Source of the DNA: Petaurus breviceps papuanus
Lineage: Eukaryota > Chordata > Mammalia > Diprotodontia > Petauridae
Direction: 5' to 3'
Assembly (NCBI GenBank): GCA_028583685.1
Contig: JAMXIF010000225.1
Location: 1,558,183-1,622,182, forward strand
DNA length: 64,000 bases
This document shows, piece after piece, positions 11,707 through 33,800 of the stretch (positions within the stretch are counted from its first letter, which is position 1; each line of letters opens with the position of its first letter). Made by a program: the position numbers and the translations under genes. Below the pieces are notes generated by a model that saw only the letters and a program-made list of their open reading frames with translations, searched no databases and was not told the DNA's origin.

Positions 11707-12004
11707 GGGGGCGGCCAGGTAGCACAGCGAGTAAGAGCACCGGCTCCAGTGTTGAGAAGACCTGGAGATCGAATCCCGGGCTCAGACACTTAGCACCCAT
11801 CCAGAAACACCTGGCCGTGTAACCTTGAGCAAGTTACTTAACCCCAATTGCTTAGGGGTGGCCTGGTGGCTCAGCGATTAAAAGCACCGGCTCCAGTGTT
11901 GGGAAGACCTGGATCAAATCTGGGCTCAGATACTCAGCACTACACCCAGAAATAACTGGCCGTGTAACCTTGAGCAAGTTAGTTAACCCTGATTGCTTAA
12001 AAAA
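11707..12004 (+). mobile_element. Head-to-tail dimer of a tRNA-derived SINE
   Basis: Two monomers (11707-11854 and 11855-12004) each begin GGGG-(T/C)GGCC and carry a tRNA-like A box (GGCTCAGCGA/AGCACAGCGA) and a B-box-like motif. Each ends in CTTGAGCAAGTTACTTAACCC-type sequence. Only the second ends in an A run. A single 14-base target repeat, AAAAGTTTCTCCCT, flanks the whole pair (11693-11706 and 12005-12018), so the two were inserted as one unit. Confidence 0.85.
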
Positions 12005-13299
12005 AAAAGTTTCTCCCTTATCCCCTCCCCTCCTAATTCTTAATCTATACACCCTTCTAAATATCTCTCCCTTATCCTACCCCCCTCCCTCTTATTTCTT
12101 TCTAAATTGAGGAATCTTTTATATTCTTCTAGATGTTTATGTTGTTCCCTCTTTAACCTATTTCTGATGAGAGTAATGTTCTTATGCTAACAGCCCTACA
12201 TCACCTATTTCTTCCAAATCAGTTCTTCCTTTCATGCCTCGTTTGTACACAATAATTACTTTTTTTATATTTCTCCCTACACAATTTTAATTATTAGAAT
12301 CACCCTGTTATACACAGCTCAGTGCAAGACTTTCTTTCAAACTCCCCAAATAATGATGATCGTCATAACATTTTCACATGTAAGAAGCAAACAGTTTGAT
12401 GTGATTGAGTCCCTTATATTGGTGTCTAATGTTTACCTTACATTTCTCCTGGACCTTATATGTTGAATTTTCCATTAAGTTCTGCTCTATTTGTCACAAA
12501 TACTTGGAAGCCTTTCAATTCATCAAATATCCATTTGGTTTTTATTCTTTTAATTCAGGATTATACTTAACTTTGCTAGATAAATTATCCTTGGTCATAA
12601 CCTCAGCTCCTTTGCTTTACAAAATATAGTGTTCTAAGACCTACCATCCTTCAACAGAGTTGCTGCTGGTCTTGTGTAATCCTCCAAGATATTTAAATTG
12701 GTTTCCCCCCTCTTATTACTTGCAATATCTTCTGCTTCATCTGGAAGCTTTGAAGCTTGGCTATGACATTCCTGTAAGTTTTCTTCCTAGGACCTCTTTC
12801 AAGTAATGATAGGTGAATTTTTTCTATTTTTGCTTTACTTTCTTGTTCTAGAACTTCAGGGCCATTTCCCTGAATAATTTCTTATAATATTGTATCAGGA
12901 TTCTTTTTCTGATCATAACTTTTGGGTGCTTTGACTATTCTTATATTGTCTGTCTTTGATCTGTTTTTCCAAATCAGCTATTTTTCTGATGAAATGTTTC
13001 ACATTCTCTTCTATTTTTTCATTCTTTTGATTGTGTTTTATTATTTCTTGGTGTCTTATAATGCCATTAGTCTCCCTTTGCTCAATTCAAGGAATTATTT
13101 TCTTCTTTGAGTTTTTGATTCTCTATTTCTAGTTGATTGACTTTATTATCATAATTTTCTTGAATTGCCTTTCTTCCTAGAATTTTTCCTAGGTCTCTCT
13201 TAATTGCTTTTTAAAGTTGTTGGGACTTTTTTTTTATGTTCTTCCAAGAACTCTTTTTGGGGTTGTGACTATTTGACATTTCTCAATGAAAAAGGAGTG

Positions 13300-13476
13300 T
13301 CTTGGGCACTAGGCAGGAATAGGCACTTAGGCAGCTCAGTGGTGCAGTGAATAGAGCCCTAGAGTCAGGAGGACCTGAGTTCAAATTTGGCTTCAGATAC
13401 TTAACACACTTACTATCTGTGTGACCTTGGGCAAGTCACTTAACCCCAATTGCCTTGCCTTGCCCCCTCCAAAAAA
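13300..13476 (+). mobile_element. tRNA-derived SINE, sense
   Basis: It has the SINE body GGCAGCTCAGTGGTGCAGTG ... GGACCTGAGTTCAAATTTGG ... CTTGGGCAAGTCACTTAACC and a short A-rich end. It is flanked by the 12-base repeat GAAAAAGGAGTG (13288-13299 and 13477-13488). About 20 extra bases precede the SINE proper. Confidence 0.8.
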
Positions 13477-13639
13477 GAAAAAGGAGTGCTTTTTTAGCTT
13501 CACTATCTCCCTTTGAATATGAACTCAGATCTACTCTATCCCACAGTTGCTATCTATGATTGGATTCTTTTTCCTTTGCTTACTAATTTTTTTTGTTTTA
13601 TTTATTTATTTGTCTATCTATCTGTTTATTTATTTATTT

Positions 13640-13775
13640 TGCTTTTTGGAGGGCAATTGCAGTTAAGTGACTTGCCTATGGCTAGTAAGTGTGTCAAGTG
13701 GCTGGGGCCACATTTGAACTCAGGTCCTCCTGACTCCAGGGCCAGTCTATTCACTGTGCCACCTAGCCACCCCTG
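13640..13775 (-). mobile_element. tRNA-derived SINE, antisense
   Basis: The plus strand reads the reverse complement of the SINE: a T-rich start, GGAGGGCAATTGCAGTTAAG, TTTGAACTCAGGTCCTCCTG and CTGTGCCACCTAGCCACCCC. Confidence 0.8.
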
Positions 13776-15019
13776 CTTTATTTATTTTTTAACAGTTTGT
13801 TATTATAATGAAGTTCTAGTCCCAAGGTATAGGGAATGATGTCCCAGGCTTCAAATCCTTCTTACTGTTATTTTCTAAGCTCTGTCCCAAGGCCCAACCT
13901 TGGACACTGCTGTCTACCCTTAAGTCAGGGCCAGGGCCCCCAGCTATTCTGTCCTACAAATGCTCCAGCTCCCTGGGGTCCCTTTGGTGGCTGCAAACTG
14001 TAGCTGTTCTCTCTGTCCTGGAACAGAAACCAAGGAGTCTGCTCTGCTCCATGTGCCCACAGCCAGCAGGGTCCTTGCCCCTCTGCTATCACACTTATCA
14101 GGCATGAGCCCAAAGCTACAGCCTCAGAGGGCATCTAATCAACCCAGCTGTACTTGGCATCCCTGGGCAGTTCAAGGTCCTTCAGGCTTCCGCTACTCAG
14201 CCATCCAAGCCCTCCAGTGTTCTGGAGCTGAAAGTGCCTGAGGTTAAGGCTGCCTCTTAATCCTGCTGCCCTAATGCTTGCTCTTTGTTGATTCTGCACA
14301 GCTGGCCTGGAGGTGTTTGTACTTCGCTGAGACTGAACCTCTGCCCCTGGAGGTCAGCTTTCCCGGGGTCTTCTCAAGTTATCTTAAGAGTTAAGGTTAA
14401 GCAACTGCTTAACGCTAATTCATGTGTGTTTCTGCTGCTCAACATTCACTTTGAAGCAGTGTTCCATCCTTTGGGGTGGGGGGAGGAAGTCAAAAGAGCC
14501 TAAGGTTTTCTGACCTATTCTGCCATCTTCCCAGAATCCCAGTACCTCTTATTGTAGAACCAGAAGTCTTCTCACTGTACTGTGCTTCCATCTCCCACTG
14601 AGAAGACCATGCCAGACCCCAAATCTGGCACTTGACTTTCTGCCTCTCCGTGCTCTCTACCAAGTTTGCTTTCTTCTCAGGCCATCTCTTAGAGTCCTTT
14701 GCTTTCCTTAAGGTTCACCCCAGTGCCACCTCCTCTGAGAAGCCTTTCCTGATTTCCCCTGTCCCCAAAGTACCTTTAGGCAGGCAAACTAATACCTTTA
14801 CTTGTCTGTATGTGTGAGGAAGACATAAGCTCCCTGAGATCTGGGTCCAATTTTTGCATCTGCTTTTGAACCCCGTTTCCTTGAGATGTGGCTGTCAGAC
14901 ACAAAATACCATGGTCTTTGAAAAAATAATGCTGAATATCCCCCAAGGACCATGGAGAGGTAAAGGCATACTACAATGGAACTGAGAATAATGGGTCACC
15001 AAAGGTAATGGGGAACAGT
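13776..15019. other. Non-coding stretch, nothing recognised
   Basis: Short frames only. The sequence is of mixed composition with no strong repeat signature that I can name, apart from a possible LINE2-like tail near 14,700-14,880. No gene is supported. Confidence 0.4.
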
Positions 15020-15715
15020 TGAACGAGTAATAAAAATAATAATGATAATCCTACCTAAATTAATCTATTTATTCAGTGCCATTAGGAAAACTATCAGTAT
15101 AATTGAGCATATCAGTAACAAAACCAACAAAAATCATATGACTATCTCAATAAATGTAGAAAAAAACCACTTTTGACAAAATACAGCACCCATTCCTATT
15201 AAAACCACTAGAGAGCATAGGAATAAATGGAGCTTACCTTAAAATGATAAGTAATATTTATCTAAAACCATCAGCAAGCATTGTCTGAAATGGGGATAAA
15301 TCAGGGGCAAAGCAACGATGCCCCTTATCACCTCCATTATTTAATATTGTACTAGAAATGTTAGCTATAGCAGTAAGAGAAGAAAAAGAAATGAAAGGAA
15401 TTAGAAGAGGCAACGAAGAAACAAAACTATTACTCTTTGCAGATGATATGATGTTATACTTAGAAAATCCTAGAGGATCAACTAAAAAACTACTTGAAAT
15501 TATTTTGGGATAATTGGGAAATAAGATATACAGGCACTGGGGTATAAAAATCCATCTTGCCCTACTAGAAAGTTAGGGGGGATGGGGGAGGATATAAGAG
15601 AGAGCAGATTGGGGGAAGGGGTATTCAGTAGGCTCAAGATCTTGGGGTGGGGGTAGGGGAGAGATGGGGAGAAAATTTGTAACTCAAAATCTTGTGGAAA
15701 TAAATAAATAAGAGA
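15020..15715 (+). repeat. L1 reverse-transcriptase fragment joined to an L1 3' end, sense
   Basis: Plus-strand residues near 15430-15470 read [14 protein letters not shown], the catalytic FADD box of L1 reverse transcriptase, preceded by the [13 protein letters not shown]-like region. At about 15530 the sequence jumps to a G-rich L1 3' tail that ends in AAATAAATAAATAAG at about 15,700. The intervening part of ORF2 is absent and frames are broken, so it is an internally deleted, dead copy. Confidence 0.75.
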
Positions 15716-15904
15716 TCATTTTTAAAAATTGTCTATTTTTTCTCTTAAGTCTTTTTGTATTAAATGACTAATATGGAAATTAGCTGTGGAAATTCTACAC
15801 AATTGCATGTGTAGAACCTATATCTGGCTGTTTAAAGGAGGTGGGGATGGAGGAAGGTATAGAATTTGGAACTCAAATCTTAAAATGTCAAAAAATTGGG
15901 AGAA

Positions 15905-16045
15905 AAAAGTACTGGGCCTGGGTTCAAATTCTGCCTCTGTCTCTTAACATCCCTAGGCCTCAGTTTCCTCATCTGTAAAACAAGGATATTAGAGTAGATA
16001 ACCTCTGGAATCTCTTCTAGTTCTTCATCTAGGATTCTATGCCTA
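15905..16045 (+). repeat. MIR SINE, sense
   Basis: GGGTTCAAATTCTGCCTCTG followed by the CORE motif CCTCAGTTTCCTCATCTGTA identifies MIR. Confidence 0.8.
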
Positions 16046-19000
16046 TGTGCAAAAAAGAAGGTAACCTGGCACAGGAGGACACTGATACCCCACTTAGCTT
16101 CTGTCAGTGCAAGAAGACCGGAGTTTGAAGTAAGGCCCCCAGCATGAGGGTGCACCCCTGTGTCACACTTATGGGAGGCCCTGATTCAGTTCCCAAGGAT
16201 GGACAGATGCAGATGGGCAAGACCTGGTACTCAGTGGTGCTTAATGAATGCTTCTATTCTAGCTTGCCTAGTGCCTGCCCACTGTCTTGTATACAGTAGA
16301 TGCTGAGTGTTTATTGAATTGAATGAAAGCTTCAAAGGAGGTTTAGCTTAAGCATAGTTAGACTGGAAACCTAAAAAAGTGCCAGACTTCCACCCTATGT
16401 GGCTCATTGGCTTCAGGGTGGAGGTCGGGAGTCTGGAGACCTCACTTCTAATCCTCCCTCTGCCACTAATTTGCTGTGTAACTCCCCCTCCAAGACCCTA
16501 GCTGGTTCAGAAATTCTCTCTGGCCCAGTTAAGGCCAGGCTGTTGGGGAAGCCGAGAGGAGACACAAGCAGCAGACAAGTGTGATTAATGAGTAACTCCA
16601 TGGGAAAGAACTGGAGAGGGTGGGTGAAAGGTGAAGGGGGCAGGGAGGGGTGGGATCTCTCTAGGGCTGTCCTTTATAGGTAACCATACCCTCCTACACA
16701 ATCAGAAGGAAACGCATGACCTAGCAGAGGTGAGGAGTTTCAATGCTAATGACCCTCCAGGTGAGGTCATTCAAGGGTTGGAGTGAGATAGAGATGGATT
16801 TTGGACTTGAGACTGCATGGGTTCATCATTTTTTTGTCCACTCATAAGATTGTGTTGATTATATTGAAGCTGTGGATGATTGGGGCTGAAGACTGGAAGA
16901 CAGAGTGACAGCTTGGACTCAGACTTCATCTCACTCCCACACCAGAGTGTGGATGAGAAAGGAAGGTAATTGTCCATCAAAAGTAAAGGTTCACCATCAC
17001 AATCACAGATTTAGAGCTGGAAGGAGCCCCAGAAGCCATTAAATTCAACTTTTCTCACTTCATAGATTAAAAAAATAGTCTAAGAAAGAAATTGCTAGCC
17101 TAGAACCCCACAGCTAGTAAGGCAAGATTTGAACTCAGGTCTTCCTAAGTATAGAGCTCTGTCCTCTAGATGTGAGGCCCAAGATGTGAGCACTTACAGA
17201 AAAATCAAGCTGTTTGGTCTCATAGGAGCCTGCATCTCTAGGGACAGATTACTTGGAATGTTCTTAGAGAAGGACATGATTGTTAAGACCAGCATTTTAT
17301 TTTGCTACATTCCTAGCCCTGTCTAGGGAACCAAATTCCTACTGGCAGATGGAGCTTCCCTGGGAAAATCTACCCAGCACTTGGCATGGAGCAGCCTTCA
17401 TATGGGAAATGGGAAGGAGCAGGTGGGTACACAGACCCTGAGCTTCTACTGACTCCTCAGTGGTGGAGATGACACCCTCAACTTTGAGACATTCTACCAG
17501 GAGAGCTTGCCCAGCTCATTTTAAGCGTAAGAAACACACTTTTTGGGGATCACAGGACTTCCCAGTAGGGTCAGGGAGGCAGCCTGGGATGAGCTCCCAC
17601 TGTCCACTGCTTCCCTTGGGGGCCCTTATCCACATGATGTACCCCTTAAAACAGCAAACCCCAATCACTGATAGAAGTCAGAGGCTGAGAGTACAGAGGA
17701 AGGTGTTTATCACCCTTCTAGCAGGTGTGGGGCTCACTAGGGGCACACCCACATAATGCAGAAGCAGAGGTGGGGGTCTACACTTCTTTCCTTCCTGGTA
17801 GACTTAGGGTTAGTCAAATTCCTCAGATTCCTCACTTTATTTCCCTACATTCCCTCTATATATGCAGATTACATAGGTGTGGTCGTGAGGATGCTAGAGA
17901 CCTGGCCTGGCCTGACCTCTCCTAAGGTCAGAGCTGTGTGCCACACCCCCACTTTTTTAGTTCCCCCTGATCATTGTCATAGTTCTCAGAAAGTCAGGTT
18001 TTAGAAAAATAAGCTAAGTGAGCTTCTGCACAGCCATTGATTATCTTCCAATAACTTTTGTGGGAGCAAAACAAGATACCACAATATCCCCTCTTACAAC
18101 AGTGAGCTCCATGAGTGCGGGGCCTATTTCATTTTTGTTGGTTGGCTTGTTTTCTTGTCTGGATAGCCCTAAGGAGAGCACAAGGCCTGGCCCCTGGCAG
18201 CTGCTAAATAAATGTTAGCTGAATTGAATGTTTGTTTCTTGAGGTCCTTGACAGACTAGAACATTGGGCCAAATTGAATATGAAAAAATGCCAGAGATAT
18301 AAACATGAAGTCTAGTACTTGGGTCCAAACAGTCAACTCAAGTGATATGAAGAAGGATTGATAGCCAGACATTCATTTGCGCTCAAAAAATCTGGGGGAC
18401 TTGAGGACTACCCTAGAAGCTCAGGAGATAGATATCCATAGTGCAACATGGAGGTCATTGGATCTTGGGGGTGTATCAGAGAGAATAGAGAGGTAGAAAT
18501 CCTACTGGCCTCTGGCCTAACCACAGCTGGGGACTGTTCAGCTGTGGAGTCACAAATTAGAATGGAGGTCACTAATGGCTCAGAAGAGGGTGCCGGGAAG
18601 GGGAGGGGAGGGGAACATGGGTTAATGATGATGAATCAGGAGGAGCTGAAGGAGTTGTAAGCTCTCTGAGGTCAGGGAGTGTTCCTTTTTGGTCCCAGTA
18701 TGCCTTGTGCCAGGCTCCTCGTTAAACACAGAGTGAATGCTTATGAATTGCAGGACAGAGAAGAGAGGACTGGGGGACACAATGCAAGTATCTCAACGGC
18801 TGTCGTACAGAAAGGGCTTAAGGCTGGTTTGGCTCAGCCTCAAAGGACAGGATAGTACGGTACAAAGAGCCCAGGGCTCTGGAGCTGGAGGACCCTGGTT
18901 CAAGCCTTGCCTCTAACACTCCATGTGATTGGGGCAAGTCAATTGACCATCTTCAGCCTCAGTTTCTTCCTCCGTGAAGTTGTGGGACTGGACAAGGTGT

Positions 19001-19540
19001 CCTGCAAGACCTCTCCTAGTTCAACATCAATGATCTTATGTTTCAGATCAAAGGAGGGGGAAGCTGGAGAGAGATGAAGTTTGGCTGCTTGTCAGGAAAA
19101 GCCTGCTAATGATGAGAAATATCTAAATTGTAAATGGACTGCTTTGGGAGGGAGTGACATGCAGCTCTGCTAGGTGCCTGTGCCCAGTGATTGACCCAGT
19201 TGCTTGGAAGGATCGCAGGTAGGAGCTATCTGTCCATCCAGTGCACAGGTCTGCCTGCCATGGTCAACACCCAACACTAGATGGCAGCATTGGTGACCAC
19301 CATCCAGCTCCCTGTGCCCCTGGCAGCCACCAGTCGGACTCCTTTATGGGTGGCCTCATCACTTTAGTCTTCTGCCATCTCCTCCCCTTCCCTTCCTTCC
19401 TCTTCCAGTTTAGCAGCTTTAGTGAATCAATTTTTTTAGCAGCAGATTAGTGAATCAATGCTGACACTGCTTCTGGAAACAGGGTGTCCACCTGCTCCCC
19501 TGTGGCTCTATTCTCCATCTCTGTGACTTTTCAGAAAGGG
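16046..19540. other. Non-coding, scattered old SINE and LINE2 tails
   Basis: MIR pieces lie near 16400-16490 (sense), 17020-17165 (antisense) and 18840-19040 (sense). A LINE2 3' tail with CTAAATAAATGTTAGCTGAA ends near 18230. The open frames here (60-98 residues) have no recognisable domain. No gene is supported. Confidence 0.5.
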
Positions 19541-20335
19541 CAGCATGGAGGGTTAACCCTGAACTCTTCACTCTCTCTCACCCCAGCCCCCCCCATCCAT
19601 ATGGTGCCAAGGCCTGTCAATTTCACTTCTACAACATCTCTCAAATACGTCCCCTACTCTCCTCTGACCCTCTGGTATAGACCCTCATCATCTCATGCCT
19701 AGACTATTGCAACAGCTGTTGAGGGGTCTTCCTGCCTCAACTCTCTCCCCACTCCAATGCATCCTCCAAAAGTGACTGGTCTGACCACGTCACCCCAACA
19801 CACACCCAAAACCCTTATTCAGTAAACTCCAGTGGCTCCCAATCACCTGCAAGATCAAATAGAAAAGCTTTTAAAGTACTTCATAACCTGAACCCTGCCT
19901 TCCCTTCTTCTCTTCTTATACATTACACCCTTCCCCACTACTCTGAGCTCCAGGGACACTGGCCTTGCTGATCTCCAAACATGACCCTCCATCTCCTGAA
20001 TAATTTTCACTGGCTGTCCCTTCTACCTGGAATGCTCTCCCTCCTAATCTCTGCCTTCTGGCTTCCCTGGTCTCCTTCAAGTCTCAGTCAAGCTCCCATC
20101 TTCCCAAGAAGCCTTTCCCAATCCCTCCTCATTTTAGGGCCTTCCCTCTGTTGATAATCTCCAATTTATCCTGTCTATTACTTGTTTGTACACAGCTATC
20201 TGCATATTGTTTCCCCATTAGATTATAAACTCCTTGAGGGCAGGGATTGGTTTGTTTCATTCTTTCTTTGTATCCCCAGTGTTTAGCACAGAATCTGAAG
20301 GCATTAAGTGCTTAATAAATGCTTGCTGACCTGGG
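19541..20335 (+). repeat. LINE2 3' end, sense
   Basis: It contains CATGCCTAGACTATTGCAAC, CTGGAATGCTCTCCCTCCTA, GAGGGCAGGGATTGG and the tail GTGCTTAATAAATGCTTGCT, all in LINE2 order. It is truncated and old. Confidence 0.85.
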
Positions 20336-20876
20336 ATCTGTGTAGATGACTCCCAGGTCTATCTAGCCTGGGTCTTTCTTCCTAAGCTGGTTCACTGTCA
20401 CTGTAAGATGATAGGACATTGGATCTAGAGCTATGGCTGAGGTTGGGGAGCACTGTGCTCCCCCTTTCTTGACATGATTCATGCCATTTTAGAAGAAGCT
20501 GCCATTTTGGCATTCAATTCAACTCAATTCACATCTCACCCCAATATTTTACTTTCTTTTTCCTCAGTTTGTGGGGAACACACTAGTTATGTGGGAGTTC
20601 AATGGGCAGTACCAGACATTCCTGCTTCTGCCCCCTCCTCCTGAGGGGAGATTTAGACAGCTTTGCTCTAAGGACATGACCAATGGGCATTAGGAGAGGG
20701 GTCCCAAGAGCCTACGTGCTGCATGATGATGCTATGGGGGGTGAGGGAGTGAAGGGGTGTTTGGCAGGCAGTCACCATGATGCAATAAAAGAAGAAAATG
20801 TAGAAAACCATCAATGTAACTTTAAAAATATATATTGAAGAGAGCAGAAGGGGATGAACAGGGAAGTTTCATTGAC

Positions 20877-20886
20877 AGCATTTAAT
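20877..20886 (-). terminator. SLC7A15: Candidate poly(A) signal for SLC7A15
   Basis: On the minus strand ATTAAA occurs at 20881-20886, about 170 bases after the stop codon. No AATAAA was seen closer. This is only a candidate. Confidence 0.3.
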
Positions 20887-21056
20887 ATGTATACACACAC
20901 ACACTCCCAACTATATGTAACAAAGGTCACAATTTCATATGAAGCCTTCTTTTCTATTCTTTGTATATCAAACTGTCCACATTCACTAAGTTCACAATAA
21001 AAAAAAACACTATTGAGTCAAGAGATATGGCAGAATCTAGAGTGGCCCAGCAGCCA

Positions 21057-29988
<8,932 letters not shown>

Positions 29989-30224
29989 CGTCTCTGAGCT
30001 GTACCCAGCAGGTGCTGTGGGCAGCGGCTCAGAGACTGAGCCTGAGTCTGGGCTGAGTTAATGATTACACCTGGAGTTTGGCCAACGGGACAAAGGGCTC
30101 TGAAGCAGCAGGTGAAGAGGCCGGCCTCTGGAGGTAAAGACCCCTTGACTTCAATTGGGACAGTGTGAAAGGCTAGGCATTTGGGATTAGGGAACTGAGT
30201 GCCAATCTGACTTCTGCTCTTTGC

Positions 30225-30870
30225 TATCAATCAACAGATATTTACTAAGCCCCTACTATGTGACAAGCACTATGTTAAACACTGGGGGAAACAAAGAGAG
30301 GCGAAAACACAGTGTCTGTCCTCAAGGAACTTACAGTCTAATGGGGGGGGGGCAGCATGCAAACAAATACATATAGACAAGTTATATCCATTAAATGTAA
30401 GGAATAATTAATTGAGGGAAGGCACTGGAATGAAAAGGGGTAGTGAGGGTTTAAAGGAAGCCAGGAAGATGGGGAGTCAGAGTGGCAGAGGGAGCCTGGC
30501 CCAGGACTGGCAGAGTCCAGAGATGGAGGCGGCCAGGGTTACTGGCCTGAAGAGCTCATGTGGGAAGACTGGAAAGGGAGGAGGGAGTGGCTGGGAAGGG
30601 CTTTCAGGGCCAAACAGGGTTTTGCTTCTGGAGGCCATAGGGAACCAATGGGGTTTATTGAGAGGGTGAGTGACATGGTCAGATCTGGGCTTTGGGAAAA
30701 TCACTTTGGTGGCTGGAGGATGGACTGGAATGGGGGGGGGCAACACTCCAGGCAGGCACAGCCCCCACCCCCAGAAGCTATTGCCACAGTTCAGGTGTGA
30801 GATGATAGGGGCCTGCACCAGGGTGGGGACAGCATCAGAGGAGAGAGATACTGCACAGGTGCAAGACCCC
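30225..30870 (-). repeat. LINE2 3' end, antisense
   Basis: On the minus strand the order is ATCATCTCACACCTGAACTG, then CCAGATCTGACCATGTCACT and finally the 3' tail whose complement is TTTACTAAGCCCCTACTATG at about 30240. This is LINE2, truncated and decayed, just upstream of SLC7A15. Confidence 0.8.
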
Positions 30871-33800
30871 TGGCCTCCCTCTGCCTCAGAGTCCTCATTT
30901 TTTAAAGGAGAGAATTGACCCAGATCAAGGGTTCTCAATTTTTTTGTGTTCTGAATCCCATTCTGCTGAAGCCTACAGGTCCCTTCTCAAAACCGTCTTT
31001 TGTTGCTTACAATCACAATGGAAGGAAACAGCTTTCAGCTGGACCTTAGTGAAAATAAAGATTTCATTTTTTTTCCCATCGAAGTTCCTGGACCCCTTGA
31101 AATCTTCCCATGAACCCCAGGTTAAGGCCTCTTGGACTAATACTATCTAATCCTAATCTTCACTCTGCTGAGCTCAAACCAGGAAGTGTTGCACTTGAGG
31201 CAAGTTTAGAATGGGGTGGGGGCAGGGGGGGGCCAAACAATCTGAGGAATTAATAATACCAAGGAATAATAATGATGAGGCTGGGAGGGCCAGCCACACC
31301 GGACCCAGTGGAAGGTCCCTGAGCCTGGAGGCTCTGGTCTCCTCAGACCCCTTGGAGCAGTTTGGGGACAAAGGAGAGAATGGCAGAGAAGGAATCTGTA
31401 ATGAGGAAAGAGAGTCCTTGGAGACAGGGGAGAAGCCTGACCCCTGGGTGTAGGCAGACCCTCTGCTGACATGCCAGAAACCCCGTAGAGCTGTAACCAA
31501 GGAAAAGAATGGTTGCAGAGTTCCATCTGGGGGCTCGGCTGCCTTACGGGTTGGCTCACACAGTCAGGATCCCAGAATGTGACAGGCAGCAGGGCGTCCA
31601 TGGCCACCCACATGAACAAGATTCCTCTCTTCTTCACCCCTGGCAAGCAGTGATCTGTCCTCTGCTTGAGGACCTCTGTGAGGTGGATCCCATGCATAGT
31701 GGGAAAAGCCTTGAGCCAGAGGACCTGAGTTCAAGTCTTATGACCCAGTGCTTTGGGCCTCTTGGGCATCCCTAATAGGTAGTGGTTTGACTCAGTGACC
31801 CTTCCAGCTCAGCCTTCTGACCCTGGGGGGCAATTCACTTCCTTCTGGAGAGGGAAAGCTTTTCTTTAATTTGCCTCTTCCTAATTCTACCCCTTGGGGC
31901 AGAATGAAGTGCTCTTAATCCCTCTTCTGGTGGTGGCTTCCCGCTGTGGTTACCCACCCCTGAGGCCTTGGGCCTCCTGCCTAGACTTTATTAGTCCTTG
32001 CAAGCAAGCCGACTGGGCAGATGGAGCAAAGTGGGCAAAGTGAGCCCCCTTAAGTGCCTCCTTGTGCTCAGCCTGGCTGAGGGTGGCTGACTCATCGGTC
32101 AGTCTGTCCCCAAAGGGACACACCAGCTGCTTCCCAAGGAGATAACAGATTGGTGAGAGGAGGGCTAGGGTGCAAGTAGGCTGAAATGAGGGAGGAGATG
32201 AGTGTGGCCACAGGGGTCACAGAAAGGCAATGCCTTGGGCTGGCATTCCTGGCATGGGGGCTGGCAAGGGCAAAGGCCCGGAGACGAGAGAGGCCAGGAA
32301 AAGAGCCAGAGAGGGGAAGGAAGCTGCTGGCTTCTGGAGAAAGCTGCCGAACTTTTGTGTGGTCCAGGGAGTGAAGCCTGGACCTTGCTTCGAATCCCAC
32401 CTTGGACGCTTTCCAGTTGTGGGATCAGTTAGCCTCTGTTGGGGGATCAGCATCAGGAGTGAGATTTCAGGGTGAGCACTGGCATCGGGGAGACAGCCAA
32501 CTCCATGAAGCAGGGCTGGGTTGATTCTTTGGTAGATTGTCTAGACTTAAGGCAGTGTTAATGCAGATTACATTGAGGGTGTGTCCTGCTTACTTTTTCC
32601 CCTTGGAGAGCTGGTTGTTAAACATTTACCTGTACACCCTTCTATTGAAATGAGGACACTCGGTGAAATCAGTGTGAGGGCTCAGATGAGATGTCTATGA
32701 CGGACTTGGTAAACTTCTGGAGGGAATGAAGGGAATAAACACTTCTTTAGCCCTACTGTGTGCCAGGTGTAAAGCTAAGCTCTTTATAAACGTGATCTCA
32801 CCAGATTCTCACCTCGGTCCTGGGAGGCAGACTTGGTGGCCCAGACGAGAAGGGTCTGAGGCTGGATTTGAACTCGGTTTCCTGTCGCCTCGGAGCCGGT
32901 GGGGTAATTAAAATGGTCTCCAATACAAAGGGATTCTAAAAGGATTCTAAAGGCTCCAAGCCTGCGCCACCTTCACCTCTTTCAGTTATCACTCCAGCCT
33001 TGGCCCGCGGCGACGCCGGCTCCCAGAGTTCAGCCTCGGTGGGCTCTGGCCGGGCGTGCGCCCAGCCTCAGACCAGCGCCTCCACCAAAGGTCCTTAAAT
33101 GATCTCATCCAAGCGGCTGTCCAGGAAGGCACAATGCAAAACTTTAGGCGGCATCGTAAGGACGCTGGAACAACCTTGGCTTGAGACCTCCCGTGACTGG
33201 GAGCTCCCTACTTCCGGACACAGTCCTTACCGCGGTTGGACAGTGCGGTCTCTAGGGCGTTCTTCCTTTGATTCAGGAGGAATCGCTTCCTTTTGGGGGG
33301 GAGGGAGGAGTTGTGGGGGTGGGGCGGATGGAGAGCACCTTTCCTTTTTGTTGTAGAGTGGAAAGAACAGCTGTTTTGTGGACCAAAGACCCGTGTTCAA
33401 GTCCTGGGGCTGACGATTTCGGATTGGGAGCAGTCCTTTAGATCGGGAACTCTTTAAGGACAGGGACGAATTGGCCTTTCTTTGTATCTTTAGCGCACAG
33501 TAGGTGCTCAATTAATACTTGCTGACTTGGCTTTTTTACTCTGAGACCTAGGGCCAGTAAGATGGAGAAACACATAGCTCAAAGCTGTTGTGAGGGAAAT
33601 GTCTGATAAGCCTTAAAACCAAGATCCTGGAGGGGCTTGCCATTTCCTTCTCCAGCTCATTTGACAGAAGAGGAAACGGAGCCAAACAAGGGCGAGTGAC
33701 TTGCGCAGGCTCACAGCTAGAAGTGTGCTGCTTCCAGACCAGGAACCCTATCACGCCAACCACCTCATTACCCGATGCCCACAGGCAAGACGACCTCAAA

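Larger units (their letters stand above)
10505..13290 (-). repeat. L1 or half-L1 (HAL1-like) element, antisense, with SINE insertion
   Basis: The stretch is A/T-rich and reads on the minus strand as L1-family sequence. The L1 3' end is at 10505-10900. The ORF2 C-terminal region follows at 10900-11250 (plus strand GTTTTAATTTGCACTTCTCT). ORF1-like coiled-coil sequence, matching L1 ORF1 as I know it, lies at about 12650-13260. The usual long ORF2 body seems mostly missing, so this is either an internally deleted L1 or a HAL1-type element. The SINE dimer at 11707-12004 sits inside it. Family assignment is moderate. Confidence 0.6.

Noticed and set aside
11707-11780. Possible tRNA gene
   Set aside because: The A and B boxes belong to a tRNA-derived SINE with target repeats; no complete cloverleaf or anticodon arm.
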